A program made the translations under genes and the position numbers. From NCBI GenBank assembly GCA_951640165.1, contig OX621266.1, positions 2,604,001 through 2,668,000 on the forward strand: a stretch of DNA of 64,000 bases, in the 5' to 3' direction. Below, one piece after another: positions 1 to 9,481 of this stretch. The stretch is from Pseudoips prasinana (Eukaryota; Arthropoda; Insecta; Lepidoptera; Nolidae). Each line of letters starts with the position of its first letter. Position 1 is the stretch's first letter. A model generated the notes under the pieces. It searched no databases. It was not told where the DNA came from and was given only the letters and a program-made list of their open reading frames with translations.

Positions 1-46
1 TATTATTTATTTAGGAAAAACAATAGTTTTTCCTAAATAAATAATA
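1..46. repeat. Perfect short hairpin (21-bp arms, 4-nt loop)
   Basis: Positions 1-21 and 26-46 are exact reverse complements around the loop aata. It lies at the window edge, so it could be the centre or end of a larger palindrome. No coding content. Confidence 0.85.
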
Positions 47-365
47 AGACTAGAACAATGAAGTCTTATTTAATTATTTGTAAAAGTATCGATTTCCATT
101 TAATCGATCATATTTTTATGGTGCGCTCTATAGATGGATTTCTAGCGTTTGTGAAGTTAGTGACATAGAATGATATAAGTGGTGTAGCGGTTTACATAGG
201 CTGTTTAAAACAAAAAAATATTAAATTGCCTATTTTCTACACTTGGCCATTGTAATTAAGGCTAAGATTTCGGTGGATGATTAACAAAAATAGACGGATT
301 TTTAGGTACATATCCGATTGATGTAACGGTTAGGCCTGAAATAGGGTATCTCCTTTAATAACATC
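47..365. other. No gene seen; flank of truncated LTR element
   Basis: AT-rich sequence without a reading frame, tRNA-like motif or recognisable repeat. It precedes the point where integrase homology begins at about 366, so part of it may be degraded pol, but I see no supporting motif. Confidence 0.4.
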
Positions 366-1529
366 ATGCTTCCGGGTTCTACACAAAGCATCAGCTGCGA
401 CACATCTACTGGAAAAAATCGTCCTTATTTACCAGAAAAATTTCGAAGACAAGTTTTTGACGTCATTCATGGACTGAGTCATCCTGGGAAGAAAACTACT
501 AGAAAATTGATAACTCAAAGATATTTATGGTCATGTATGAACAAAGATATCAATAACTGGTGTAAATCGTGCATAGCTTGCCAGAAATCAAAAATACAAC
601 GCCACACAATATCACCTGTTGGCAACTTCATGCCATCGCAACGGTTCGAACATTTGCACATGGATATTGTGGGTCCTCTCCCTATTTCGGAAGGAAAACG
701 ATATTTAATTACAATCATAGATCGATGTACTTCATGGCCGGAAGTAATTCCGGTTGAAGATATCACCGCCGAAAGGATAGCCCACGCACTATATGAAACA
801 TGGATATCAAGGTTCGGATGCCCATTACGCATTACGACGGATCAAGGTCGACAATTTGAATCAAGAATATTTGAGTCACTTTCTCAATTTTTAGGAGTAC
901 ACAAAATTAGGACAACGCCTTATCACCCACAAGCAAATGGAATGATAGAGAGATTTCATAGAACCTTAAAAGCAGCGCTCATGACAAAGGGATCTAACGC
1001 TAATTGGATGAAAGAAATTCCTACGGTTCTACTTGGTTTGCGAAGTTGTGTACGCGAAGATACAGGATATAGCGCAGTAGAGATGACATACGGCGCGTCT
1101 ATAAGACTCCCTGGGGATTTTTTCGAATCATCACACCAACCTTCTACATACGAAGAATTTGTTAAAAATATTCAAAAGGACATCAGTCATATGATATCAG
1201 TACCAAAACGTAAGAAGCAAAGCCGAACAATTTTCATTCATCCCGAGCTCAAGGAATGCTCACACGTATTTGTGCGATGCGACAGAATAAAAAAAAGTCT
1301 AACACCCCCCTATGAAGGACCTTTCCCAGTGACAAAAAGAATGAACAAAGCATATGCCATTAAGATTGGAGATAAGGAAACAATAATATCAATAGACAGA
1401 TTAAAACCAGCATTTGTTATCAACAGTGAAACTATAAACGTGCCTACCTCAGAAATTAAATCAAACAACACGTACATCACGAAGTCAGGACGGACAGTTA
1501 AACCCGTAGTACGATTCGGCATTCGCTGA
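366..1529 (+). pseudogene. Ty3/gypsy integrase, 5'-truncated pol
   Basis: A 387-residue frame carrying only the integrase of a Ty3/gypsy retrotransposon, which would insert the cDNA copy into the genome. It shows the HHCC zinc finger (GLSHPG, later CIACQKSK), the catalytic core with D in HMDIVGPLP, D in TTDQGRQFES and E in NGMIERFH, and a C-terminal tail ending in SGRTVKPVVRFGIR. Protease, reverse transcriptase and RNase H are missing, so the element is truncated at its 5' side. The first Met is internal to the original protein. The sequence is clearly related to the integrase at about 12,300-13,400, but this copy keeps the C-terminal tail that the other has lost. A small membrane-protein frame, a polypurine tract and an LTR follow. 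Confidence 0.9.
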
Positions 1530-1608
1530 CGCAAGTATTCTGCCCATTTAAATACCCACGGTGTTTTAACAAACGCCATCATTCATCGCCAGCATCTCCG
1601 AAAGAACA

Positions 1609-1844
1609 ATGGGCAACCAAAGCTCCAAAGACCAAATCGTCTACAACTCCGACAGCTGCTTAAACTAAAATGAAGCCGACAACTAAGAAGCCTTATCCTG
1701 GAAGAGCTACGGTGGACAAGAAACATCGCAATAGGCCAAATTATAATCACCCTGGGCATCCTCCTACTCTACGGAGTTCTCAAGGCCGTGGACAGGAGAG
1801 TGAAAACGCTTGCGGGAAATAATCAACACAAATGCCACGGTTAA
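1609..1844 (+). pseudogene. Small accessory ORF of the LTR element: myristoylation-like start plus one membrane segment, frame broken
   Basis: Eighty bases after pol a short frame starts MGNQSSKDQ, a good N-myristoylation context (Gly2, Ser6). It stops at about 1,666. In another frame the sequence continues into a hydrophobic segment (IAIGQIIITLGILLLYGV) followed by a basic stretch and a stop at 1,842-1,844. From memory, several insect Ty3/gypsy elements carry a small MGN-type membrane ORF after pol; its function is unknown. I infer one broken gene for a lipid-anchored, single-pass protein. The break is seen directly; the grouping with other MGN ORFs is recollection. Confidence 0.55.
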
Positions 1845-2040
1845 CCTAGGTCATGGCGCATATGCTTGCACAAACCAAGTGCATCGACCAAGGCAGTGTA
1901 AAGTGTCAAAACAACATCAGCAATTTTTTCTGCATCAGCAAGGTTACGGTCACTAGTTACATATTATGTTATTATTACTAATTTAAAACATTACTGTATA
2001 TTTTTAATCAACGATAGGAATTATAAATATATATATATTT

Positions 2041-2232
2041 TTAAAGGGGGTGTATATGTAGCGACTGTATATCGCACATAATATCACGTACGTAATAATC
2101 GCACATAATATCACGTACGTAATATCACGTAGACAGTATTTGACACGCACAACATTAGTATTTAAACCCTTTTTATATCTTAAATAAATCAGACTAAAAT
2201 ACCATCTTGTTGTCTCATTATTACTCTTGCCA
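2041..2232 (+). mobile_element. Polypurine tract and 3' LTR of the truncated gypsy element
   Basis: The purine run aaaggggg ends at 2,050 and is followed by TGTATATGTAGCG, the usual PPT/LTR junction. The LTR contains a 26-bp tandem repeat (atcgcacataatatcacgta type, about 2,070-2,130) and a polyadenylation signal AATAAA at 2,183-2,188. The 3' boundary is uncertain, near 2,230-2,270, because the matching 5' LTR is absent. Confidence 0.65.
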
Positions 2233-2340
2233 AAGCATATGGCAAAATGGTGTACAAAATTTTACAAACATTTTGCTAGAAATATAATAGTACCGGCCCT
2301 CATTTGATCCTAAATCCTAGACATATCGTTAAGACGCCTA

Positions 2341-2688
2341 TTACAGTCCACTAGCGCCGCCAATCGAAAAAATGTCATAACTCGTAAATAGAATCAAAAA
2401 TACAAAATATGTTCTATTATTATTGTGGAAAAGGCAATAACGTAATTGTATAACACCTTATCAACACTTGAAATATAGCTGTTTAGCTAAATCGTGCATT
2501 CAAAACATAAACGGCCGTTTTTGTTACAAATGCACGATTTAGCTAAACAGCTATATTTCAAGTGTTGACAATGTGTTATAAAATTACGTTATTGCCTTTT
2601 CTACGGTAATAATAGACCACATTTTGTATTTTTGATTATATTTACGAGTTATGACATTTTTTCGATTGGCGGCGCTAGTGGACTGTAA
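2341..2688. mobile_element. Palindromic MITE, Tc1/mariner-type ends
   Basis: The two halves are near-perfect reverse complements over about 170 bases each. The ends read TA-CAGTCCACTAGCGCC and GGCGCTAGTGGACTG-TA, so the likely target duplication is TA. No coding capacity. The TIR and TA suggest mobilisation by a Tc1/mariner transposase; the partner is not identified here. Confidence 0.85.
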
Positions 2689-2699
2689 AAGGCCCCTTA

Positions 2700-3560
2700 A
2701 CACTTTTGAAGATTTACACTGAGTAAGTTTATCCTCTGCCGTTTGGTCTTATTTTGGTCGTCTATAAAGGCATTAAAATTTGTAATTATATATAAATATA
2801 AAAATGTACCTACTTATATTTTTATTTTATATTAGTTTATTTAGTTCTTTATTAGATTTAATAAAAAAGGTACTGAAAACAAAAAAATAAGTAAGTAACT
2901 AAGTCGAGAGCATTATTGGTAGATTAAGAAACTTTGGATTCTTGACGCCGCATGCTAAAGTCAATCAAAGTTTGTCAGTCGTGTAAGGAAATCTTCCTCC
3001 CATGTAGCCCTCTTCCAAGGTGCAGATATAATGTAACTCACAAGGTATTTAACAGGTTGGTGTAATACAATAATAACAAATTAATAAATAAAGCTATGAT
3101 ACAAGTACAGCGCGCGCGTCTTCACTTCAATATTTCATATAGCGCGGGTGCACAAGCGCACGGAGCGACCGGCACCGAGCCGATAGCTGACGTCACGCGT
3201 AGAGCGCACGATATCTTGGAAATTTAAAAGTGCTCAAAACTTCTCACAGTCATAACTTCCGTAATACTGCATTGATTTACGTGAAATAAATACTAATCTA
3301 ATGTACGTAATTTAATCTTTATTGTTAAGTAGCTTTTAGTGCAATATTCGCATGTGTTGGTCACACTCATTGTGATTTTCCGTGTTGTATGTAACCAAAA
3401 CTCCATAGAAGCCTCTAGTAAAGTCTCCACTGCTTTACTGGGGTAGGACTATGACTTGAATGTGACGGACGTGACGGACATGACTGTGACGGACGTGACG
3501 GACATGACTGACTGACTTTGAAATATAAGTATTACAACTGAAGACGAGGCGGAATGGTCA
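2700..3560. other. Intergenic; GC-rich patch and short tandem repeat
   Basis: No reading frame. About 3,105-3,210 is GC- and CpG-rich. About 3,460-3,525 is an imperfect tandem repeat of gtgacggacgtgacggacatgac. The GC-rich patch lies 5' of the exon at 3,739 and could be its promoter, but no TATA or initiator motif decides this. Confidence 0.4.
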
Positions 3561-3738
3561 CAGATCTTAGCATGCCCAATGAGGGCAAAAAAAAAAAAAA
3601 AATTTAAATTACCGTGTCATAACCGATTCAGATTTTCAGATGAGTTTGTGTTTTGTATTGTTCACAAAATTAATCGGAACTTCGAAAACTTGCGCTATCA
3701 TCGTATTAATTGGATAGGTTACAATAGTTACAATCAAC

Positions 3739-3810
3739 ATGGATCAGGCCCAAATTATTGATAGATTACGCAAAGAACGTCAATCTAGGGAAAAAGCGCG
3801 AATTGAAAAG
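3739..3810 (+). CDS. Candidate first coding exon of an unidentified gene
   Basis: A 24-codon frame begins MDQAQIIDRLRKERQ and ends exactly at a strong donor, AAAAG|GTAAGC, in phase 0. The peptide is highly charged and probably helical. The context resembles the first exons of the transposon genes elsewhere in this window, but no downstream exon could be found; the following intron sequence carries a MITE and LINE/SINE debris. It may be a host exon, or an orphan exon of a lost transposon. I do not recognise the protein. Confidence 0.35.
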
Positions 3811-3844
3811 GTAAGCTTGTGATGGCATATTTCTACAAATTATT

Positions 3845-4089
3845 CAGGAGTGTAGCAAAGGGTGTGCAAGGATATTTCTAAGTGTTTTTACGAACATAGC
3901 CGACTGACTTTCAGTGCTTATTTTATGGTTAACCCGAGGTCCTAGGCAAAAAATGTCCAGATGATTTTCGCCTTACTTTTAGGTAATCTATACGATGGAA
4001 ATGAAAAACTAGCCATTTATAAGAATTTTCATTTTTGATGATGATGATGATGAAGTCCTAAATCCTTGCACACCCTTTGCTACACTCTG
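3845..4089. mobile_element. MITE with about 24-bp terminal inverted repeats
   Basis: The ends CAGGAGTGTAGCAAAGGGTG and CACCCTTTGCTACACTCTG are inverted repeats continuing into gtgcaaggat. A CAG(R)G start recalls hAT elements, but the 8-bp flanks do not match, so the superfamily is open. A (gat)n run lies near the right end. Confidence 0.7.
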
Positions 4090-4374
4090 ACCCAGCAGTG
4101 TGTTCTACCTCACATAAGGCCAAAGAGTGATGGATGGATGCATTTTTAAAGTTTTGATGTCAGCCCGACCACTTTACAATTGTGACAGCTAGCTATCCTA
4201 CCAGATCATGAGATTGAGGGCATTCAATGTGTACATGTATTTGCACACACAATTTTGCCCCATAATATTGCCTGCGGGGATGCCTAGTCTCCTTTGTGTG
4301 TGGGCACCATACCCATGTCACAAACCAGTACATACTGGCCCTATCAGAATTGCAGAAATGTAGTACTATATATA

Positions 4375-4731
4375 ATAACTTAAATGATATTAACAATTCT
4401 CTTTCTGCGATCATTGACTGGCTCAATAATAATAATCTCATTATGAACCTGAATAAAACATAAGTAATGCAATTTTATCAGCGGCGAAAACACACTACTG
4501 AAAATATTTCATACAAGTGTAATGAAATAGAAGAGGTTAGACATTTCAATGTTCTTGGGTATTATGATTGACAATAACCTCACTTGGAAGCCGCATACAG
4601 AAGAATTATGTAAACGACTCGGCCAATCTGCATATTATTATGCACTCTCCCAGTTGTCAAAAAAGTAAATGTTCAAACCTTATTAACAGCTTATCATGGA
4701 CTAGTCAGTTCATGATAAGCTGTTAATAAGG
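4375..4731 (+). pseudogene. LINE reverse-transcriptase fragment with terminal inverted duplication
   Basis: Translation in shifting frames gives the end of a non-LTR reverse transcriptase: INNSLSAIIDWLNNNNLIMN, then RHFNVLG..IDNNLTWKPHTEELCKRLG, with at least one frameshift and stops. It resembles Jockey/CR1-type LINEs. The 3' part is folded back: 4,678-4,698 and 4,711-4,731 are perfect 21-nt inverted copies. Nothing upstream (endonuclease) or downstream (poly(A) tail) survives. Confidence 0.7.
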
Positions 4732-4739
4732 GCGACACT

Positions 4740-4975
4740 ATGACGGCAAGGGTTGCTTTTAAGAAAATTTCCCTAATATAATGGGTACATTTTACAATGG
4801 CAATAGACTGTATCATTGTATTTTGTATCAATTGTATAACTTTGACAAGCCAGTTGCCTTAGTTAGATTTTTTTATTCCCACTCCTTGCAGATATTTGTG
4901 TGCAATAACATATCTGTTTTTCCCGTATCTGGGTGTTTATCTTTAGAAGTAGTGTATCAGCTATCTGATTTCCAT
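4740..4975. other. No gene seen
   Basis: AT-rich spacer between the LINE fragment and a SINE tail. A 70-codon open stretch here shows no family motif and I treat it as chance. Confidence 0.4.
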
Positions 4976-5040
4976 AGTACAAGCTTTACTTAGTTTGGGA
5001 TCAAGATGGCCGTGTGAGAATAATGTCCCAGGAATATCTA
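4976..5040 (+). mobile_element. 3' fragment of tRNA-derived SINE
   Basis: The segment agtacaagctttacttagt..gggatcaagatggccgtgtgagaataatgtccc matches the 3' body of the SINEs at 33,581-33,835 and 44,346-44,624. The tRNA-like head is missing. Confidence 0.7.
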
Positions 5041-5199
5041 ACTATAAAAGTTTACTGAGTACCCGATATATTATTGATTTATTATTATAAATAATTTGAT
5101 AGCACAAGGGAAGAAAACAGTCATTATTATCTTTATAAATAAATTTATTTCTAAATTAATATTACATTTTTATTAACTTATAAAAATAAAAAAATACTT

Positions 5200-6020
5200 A
5201 TAATAATAATAATAATAGCCTTTATTCAGACAGTATTTCATTTACATATCTTATATATTAAAGTCTTAACTACTGAGCATCGATAACCCCGTCTGTATGC
5301 CATTTATTGACAAAGGCCTCCTCCAACCTTTTCCATTCTTCTCTGTTTTTGGCAGTTCTTGTCCATAAGCCTCCTGCTACAGCTTTTATATCATCCACCC
5401 ATCTCCTGGATGGTCTACATCTTTTCCTCTTCATATGACTGGTGAACCAATTAATTATTGATTTTGACCATTTGTCTTTGCCTCTAACTATATGACCCGA
5501 CCATCTCCACTTTAGCTTTTTTATTGTTGTTGTGACATGTTTTGTTTTTGTGTATTTCTTTATAGTATCCATTCTTATTCTGTCAGATAGTCTTTTCCCC
5601 ATCATACTTCTTTCCATGGAGTTTTGGCAAGTTTCCAGCTTTTTAATATTTGCTTTGGTGAGTGCCCAAGTTTGACAGCCATATGTGAGTACAGGGAGTA
5701 TGCTGACATCAAAGAGTTTCCGTTTGATGCCTATACTGATACCACCATTCTTCATGACCTCCTTCAAGCTCCAAAACTGTTTCCAGGCATTTCCCACGCG
5801 CCTGTCTATCTCTTTTGTGGTCTGATCAACCAGAGCAACTACCTGGCCTAGATATATGTACTCCTTGACATATTCTAGTGGATTGTTATTCACCAGTATA
5901 GGTTCTTCCTTGCCATTGGTCATAACCTTGGTCTTTAATGTATTCATGACCAATCCCACCTTGCCACTTTCTCTTACTAGATCATCTAGCATCTCCTGTA
6001 GCCCATTACTTGATGATGAG
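5200..6020 (-). pseudogene. RTE-type LINE, 5'-truncated C-terminal part of ORF2
   Basis: A 240-residue minus-strand frame (5,992-5,270) encodes the region after the reverse-transcriptase core: YIYLGQVVALVDQTTKEIDRRVGNAWKQFW, LPVLTYGCQTWALTK, KLKWRWSGHIVR and RRWVDDIKAVAG..W are hallmarks of RTE-like endonuclease/RT proteins. The endonuclease and RT catalytic core are absent, so the copy is 5'-truncated, as is usual for target-primed retrotransposition. After the stop, the minus strand runs into an (ATT)n-like tail (about 5,200-5,215), typical of RTE 3' ends. The retained frame is open, suggesting moderate age. Confidence 0.85.
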
Positions 6021-6270
6021 AGGATTATTAGATTTGAAAAATACTTAATACTACATTAATGTAAAAAATTAATACACGAGTGCGACTTAAAAATCAAGCA
6101 TGGTAAGATTTACCTATCGCGGCGGCAAATCGTTCGTTAACTTTTCAAATGGAATTATCGGGCCTTCCCTGTGTTTTTCTTTCATGAAAAGCTCCTTAAT
6201 TTTTAGTAATATTTCCCCAACACCACTTTTTATCACTTTTGGCATATTCCTAGTGTTTTAAACCGTATAA

Positions 6271-6625
6271 TATAAAAATTTTACCTATAGATAAAATTTG
6301 TATTATGGTTCCTGAGACGTCCGAAGGCCATTATGAGAGTACATCATCTTCCTTCCGTCGCTTTTCGCTAGAATACGTCACTTTCCGTCACGTGACACGG
6401 TCTTCAGCGCCACCCGCGGCCAAATATGAAACTAACTTAAAGCAGCACCTAGCAAGCCGCCATATTTTTGTCATTGTTCGGTTCATAATGATAATGATGA
6501 TGGTACACCAGGAAGACATTATTTGGACTTCGGAAGTCTCAGGAAACATAATACAAATTTTATTTAAAGGTAAAATTTTTATATTATGTGTTCCGTTTGA
6601 CGCCCTAAGTCCATTATGAGAGATC
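6271..6625. repeat. Foldback/MITE-like element with 55-nt inverted arms and an overlapping direct repeat
   Basis: 6,271-6,326 and 6,528-6,582 are inverted copies (aaaattttacct..aaaatttgtattatg..cctgagacg). In addition attatg.gttcc..gacg.cc.aag.ccattatgagag occurs in direct orientation at about 6,300-6,338 and 6,582-6,620. No coding content. Confidence 0.65.
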
Positions 6626-6846
6626 TGTTTGTTATCTCCTGGTGGCTTGCTAAGTAAAACGCAACAATGTGAACAATATATTATTATATTGAATAATCAT
6701 GCTATGAAAGCAAAATAAGACCTATGTATGCTATACACAAATAAAATAACAATCAACATCTTTAAATTAGTTAGGAGTTTACCGATTTTAAACTACTAAA
6801 ACTTTTACATAGTAACAGAAAATAATTGCGATAGTGATTTCTCTGA
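6626..6846. other. No gene seen
   Basis: AT-rich flank between the foldback element and the DIRS remnant. Confidence 0.3.
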
Positions 6847-8165
6847 TTCAATACTTTGTCTGTGACCTATATTGTCTACTTCTCTGAGATAGTATCTTCT
6901 CTAAAAGTATCCTCATGGCGCCAGTTGGCCTTAGCTAAGATATAATTAATTGGGTACTTCTCTAAACAGTACAGAGATGAAACTGCCGATCTAAAACTAC
7001 CAGGTGTAGCCTTTATTCCGGCTTCAGATAAAATTCGTCTTATCCATCCACCTATAATCACAGCACTAGCAGGTCTAAACGAGGGCCCCTTGTGGTTATA
7101 AACAAATTTGTTAGAGGACCTCTAACATTTCTTGACATGTCTACCAACGATCTTAACCAAAATAAAGGATCTACATTTCTATCTGGTGAAGTTAGTAACG
7201 TCCAACTTCATTGTTGATATGACGCTGAATCAGTTTTTGATCCAAACACAGGATGTAAAGTTATTGAATCCTTGTTGTCCTCAAAATGCTTTGAATCACA
7301 ATGTAAGAGAGTCAAGTCGTGAATTCTACGTCCCGAAGACAACAACAAAATAGTGGCTGTACGCCTAGAAACATCATACAAGCTTTGTAAGTTAGGATCT
7401 GAATCTTTTAAAAACTGAATTACTATTCTCGCATCCCATATTGGAAATTTTGGAGGAATTGGCCTAGCTAGTGACACAGCTTTTAAAATATGTTTAATCA
7501 AATTATTTGAGGAAATCTTAATATCTGAAATTGTTTCACAGACTGATACTTTTACAGATTTATGTACAAGAATACTACGGTAAGCTAATCGATCAGTACG
7601 AAAGAGCTTTGCTAAATACCGGGCTACGTCCGCAGGTATCGGGCGACGAGCATTTAGGTTGTTTTGGTTACACCAATTTACCCATTTGTTCCATATGGGA
7701 GTATAAGTTTTGAGTGTAGAATCTCGCCAACATGTTGACAAGAGTTGTATTTCTTCCGTTGACCAGTTTTGAGTTAGCGTGTCCCACCCGAAATGAGCCA
7801 AGCCTCCAGCTGTAGGTTGTGGACTTGGGCAGGATAGCGTCCTCTCACTGTGTCCACCAATGACTCTTTCAGGTTTCTGATTTTCATAGGGCGCGTCAAG
7901 GCGCGGCTTTTCAGATCTGGGCGCCAGAAAGGTTTCTGCCATTTGGGTGCTATTATTACAAACTTCCCTTTGGCAGAGTTGAGGTGGCGTAACACACGTG
8001 GGAGCAGCGCCGGTGGAGGAAATATCCATGCGAGGTCGTAACTCCAGTATCTGCTCAACGCGATGTGATAGCAAGCGTTCGATTCTGACAAGTCTAGAGT
8101 AACATAATTGGACACTACGTGAACTGCTTCTGGTGCGAATAGGTCTATGTTTGGAGTTCCCCGTT
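6847..8165 (-). pseudogene. DIRS-type retrotransposon remnant: RNase H tail and tyrosine recombinase
   Basis: On the minus strand two overlapping frames are seen. One (8,150-7,774) holds the RNase H end of a DIRS polyprotein (NIDLFAPEAVHVVSNYVTLD, YDLAWIFPPPALLPRVLRHL, PKWQKPFWRPDLKSRA). The other (about 7,820-6,876) is a tyrosine recombinase, which would integrate circular cDNA: DSTLKTYTPIWNKWVNWC, ARYLAKLFR, then RRTATILLLSSGRRIHDLTLL with the first catalytic Arg, and TPGSFRSAVSS with the second Arg. Stops and frameshifts fall at 7,208, near 7,090 and near 6,890; the last lies just before the expected catalytic Tyr, which appears as YYLRE in another frame. Gag, RT core and methyltransferase are missing. 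Confidence 0.85.
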
Positions 8166-8693
8166 GTATCAAGGCCAAGATCCCTTATTAAATCGTTTAA
8201 TTCTACTTGGGTAAAAGTTTTAGGCTCTGTAGACGCAATTTTTTCGATAACTCTATCGATAGACACTTCAATATAGTTATCTTCAAATGGTTCACGGTAT
8301 GAACAAAATATTGGAACAGGTACTTCCTCTGAATGTGGTAAAAGTATTCTAGCCGATTGTAAGTCTGGATAAATCATTTCTTTAACATTAACTCCACGCA
8401 AATTGGCATAGCAGAAGTAACAGTCATCGAAGTGATTTTATTGCATTGGTACCCCGAACCTCATACAGCTTCTTCTATCACAGACCTACTGTCTCAAGTG
8501 TTCATAACACATTTTGCAAACAATTTGAGGTATCCACGGCTTTTCCGTCTACAATTTGCGACTAATAGCACGAAAAATAAGCACTTTTTATAAAATCTGT
8601 TAGAGGTTTCCTGAACTTTTTGATTGTGTATTCCCCACAAATGTAACAAAACACGTTTGGGTCATTGACACAACTTCTTCGCGATGAAGACAT
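8160..8693 (-). pseudogene. Truncated gene of an uncharacterised arthropod family with a CYICGE zinc-binding start
   Basis: Reading back from 8,693 the minus strand starts MSSSRRSCVNDPNVFCYICG and continues, with stops and frameshifts (about 8,560-8,420), into RGVNVKEMIYPDLQSARILL, HSEEVPVPIF and FTQVELNDLIRDLGL. From memory this order belongs to a large multicopy family of unnamed insect and other arthropod proteins with a Cys-rich N-terminus. The frame runs without a break into DIRS sequence near 8,165, so the DIRS piece truncated it. The biochemical role is unknown. Confidence 0.7.
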
Positions 8694-8699
8694 AATATC

Positions 8700-8910
8700 A
8701 AAATCAATTTATTTATAGAAAGGTACTATAAGAATAAGACTTGAAACCGTGTTCCCGAACGTACTAATTACAGAACATTTAAAAAACAGAGGGTAGATAC
8801 AAAACTACACGTAGGAAAAAAAAGTAAAAAATATTTTTAGTGTTGCCAATGCATACATAATACAAAAACACTAAAGAGATCTCGGCACCAAAATTTTTTT
8901 TTACATTTGT
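8700..8910. other. No gene seen
   Basis: AT-rich stretch between the truncated gene and the integrase tail of the older LTR element. It may contain that element's degraded 3' end; no PPT or LTR could be identified. Confidence 0.3.
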
Positions 8911-9126
8911 TTACCTGTGAATTATCTGCCGTCTATTATAAAGTATATTTTTTGTCTTTTTGTACATTTTTTGCTTAGACTGGGTTCGATCTAAATTCTG
9001 ACGAACTTTGCGTCTACAAATTTCGTGCAATTTTAATGTTTGTACATGATTCGAGGTTTGTACGTTTATATTTAAATTTTTGCGTGTATCTTGTATATTA
9101 TTAACCTTTATGTGCTGCAATGGGAC
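8911..9126 (-). pseudogene. Integrase C-terminal remnant of older minus-strand gypsy element
   Basis: The minus-strand frame reads KLHEICRRKVRQNLDRTQSK followed by a Lys-rich KTKNILYNRR segment. It resembles the region just after the Ty3/gypsy integrase core, where basic helices with repeated Q/K precede a Y.VGD motif; that motif itself has decayed. With the protease and gag at 13,700-14,626 it forms an older element (B) that the younger element A split. The apparent signal-peptide-like start (MFGRLCFYIL) is mostly element A LTR sequence and is an artefact. Confidence 0.5.
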
Positions 9127-9453
9127 TGTAGCTGCAATACATAATATGTAAAAGCATAGACGTCCGAACACCGCGGTGCCGACCGGGAACTGACACTGAG
9201 TTCATGCCACATGTTTTTATATGAGGCGCACGCGCTGTACCGCGCGGGCCTTGCCCGCGTTATAGCAAAAATATTTTAGATATACCTGTCTTCGATAAAT
9301 TATTAAATATGATCTCCTTAAACGCATACCTCTTGTACTATAAGAAATGTAGATATAAGTAGGCTAAGTTTAATCCAAAATATACATTCGTACCATACAG
9401 TGTTTGGATAGTTTTACTCTGGGTTCTACAGCTACAGAACACCCTGCCTTACA
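9127..9453 (+). mobile_element. 5' LTR of element A (about 327 bp)
   Basis: It ends ..CTGCCTTACA at 9,453. The last 242 bases (9,212-9,453) match 13,449-13,690. I place the start at TGTAGCTGCAATAC (9,127) because the preceding GGAC equals the four bases after the other LTR; a start at 9,212 gives no target duplication. U3 is GC-rich at 9,210-9,265. Confidence 0.7.
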
Positions 9454-9454
9454 T

Positions 9455-9467
9455 TGGTGACCCCGAC
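9455..9467 (+). promoter_or_regulatory. Primer binding site for tRNA-Trp
   Basis: TGGTGACCCCGAC, one base after the LTR, is the complement of the 3' end of eukaryotic tRNA-Trp (..GTCGGGGTCACCA). Matching stops after 13 bases. Confidence 0.85.
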
Positions 9468-9481
9468 TGCCAGAATAAATC

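Noticed and set aside
3845..4089. hAT assignment of the MITE
   Set aside because: CAG(R)G-like ends fit, but the 8-bp flanks (aaattatt / acccagca) do not match.
8911..9171. Secreted small protein with a signal peptide
   Set aside because: The hydrophobic start lies within the LTR of element A, while the rest resembles a gypsy integrase tail.
9212..9453. A 242-bp LTR as the full LTR of element A
   Set aside because: It leaves no target duplication and no PPT before the right copy; the 327-bp LTR from 9,127 gives GGAC on both sides.
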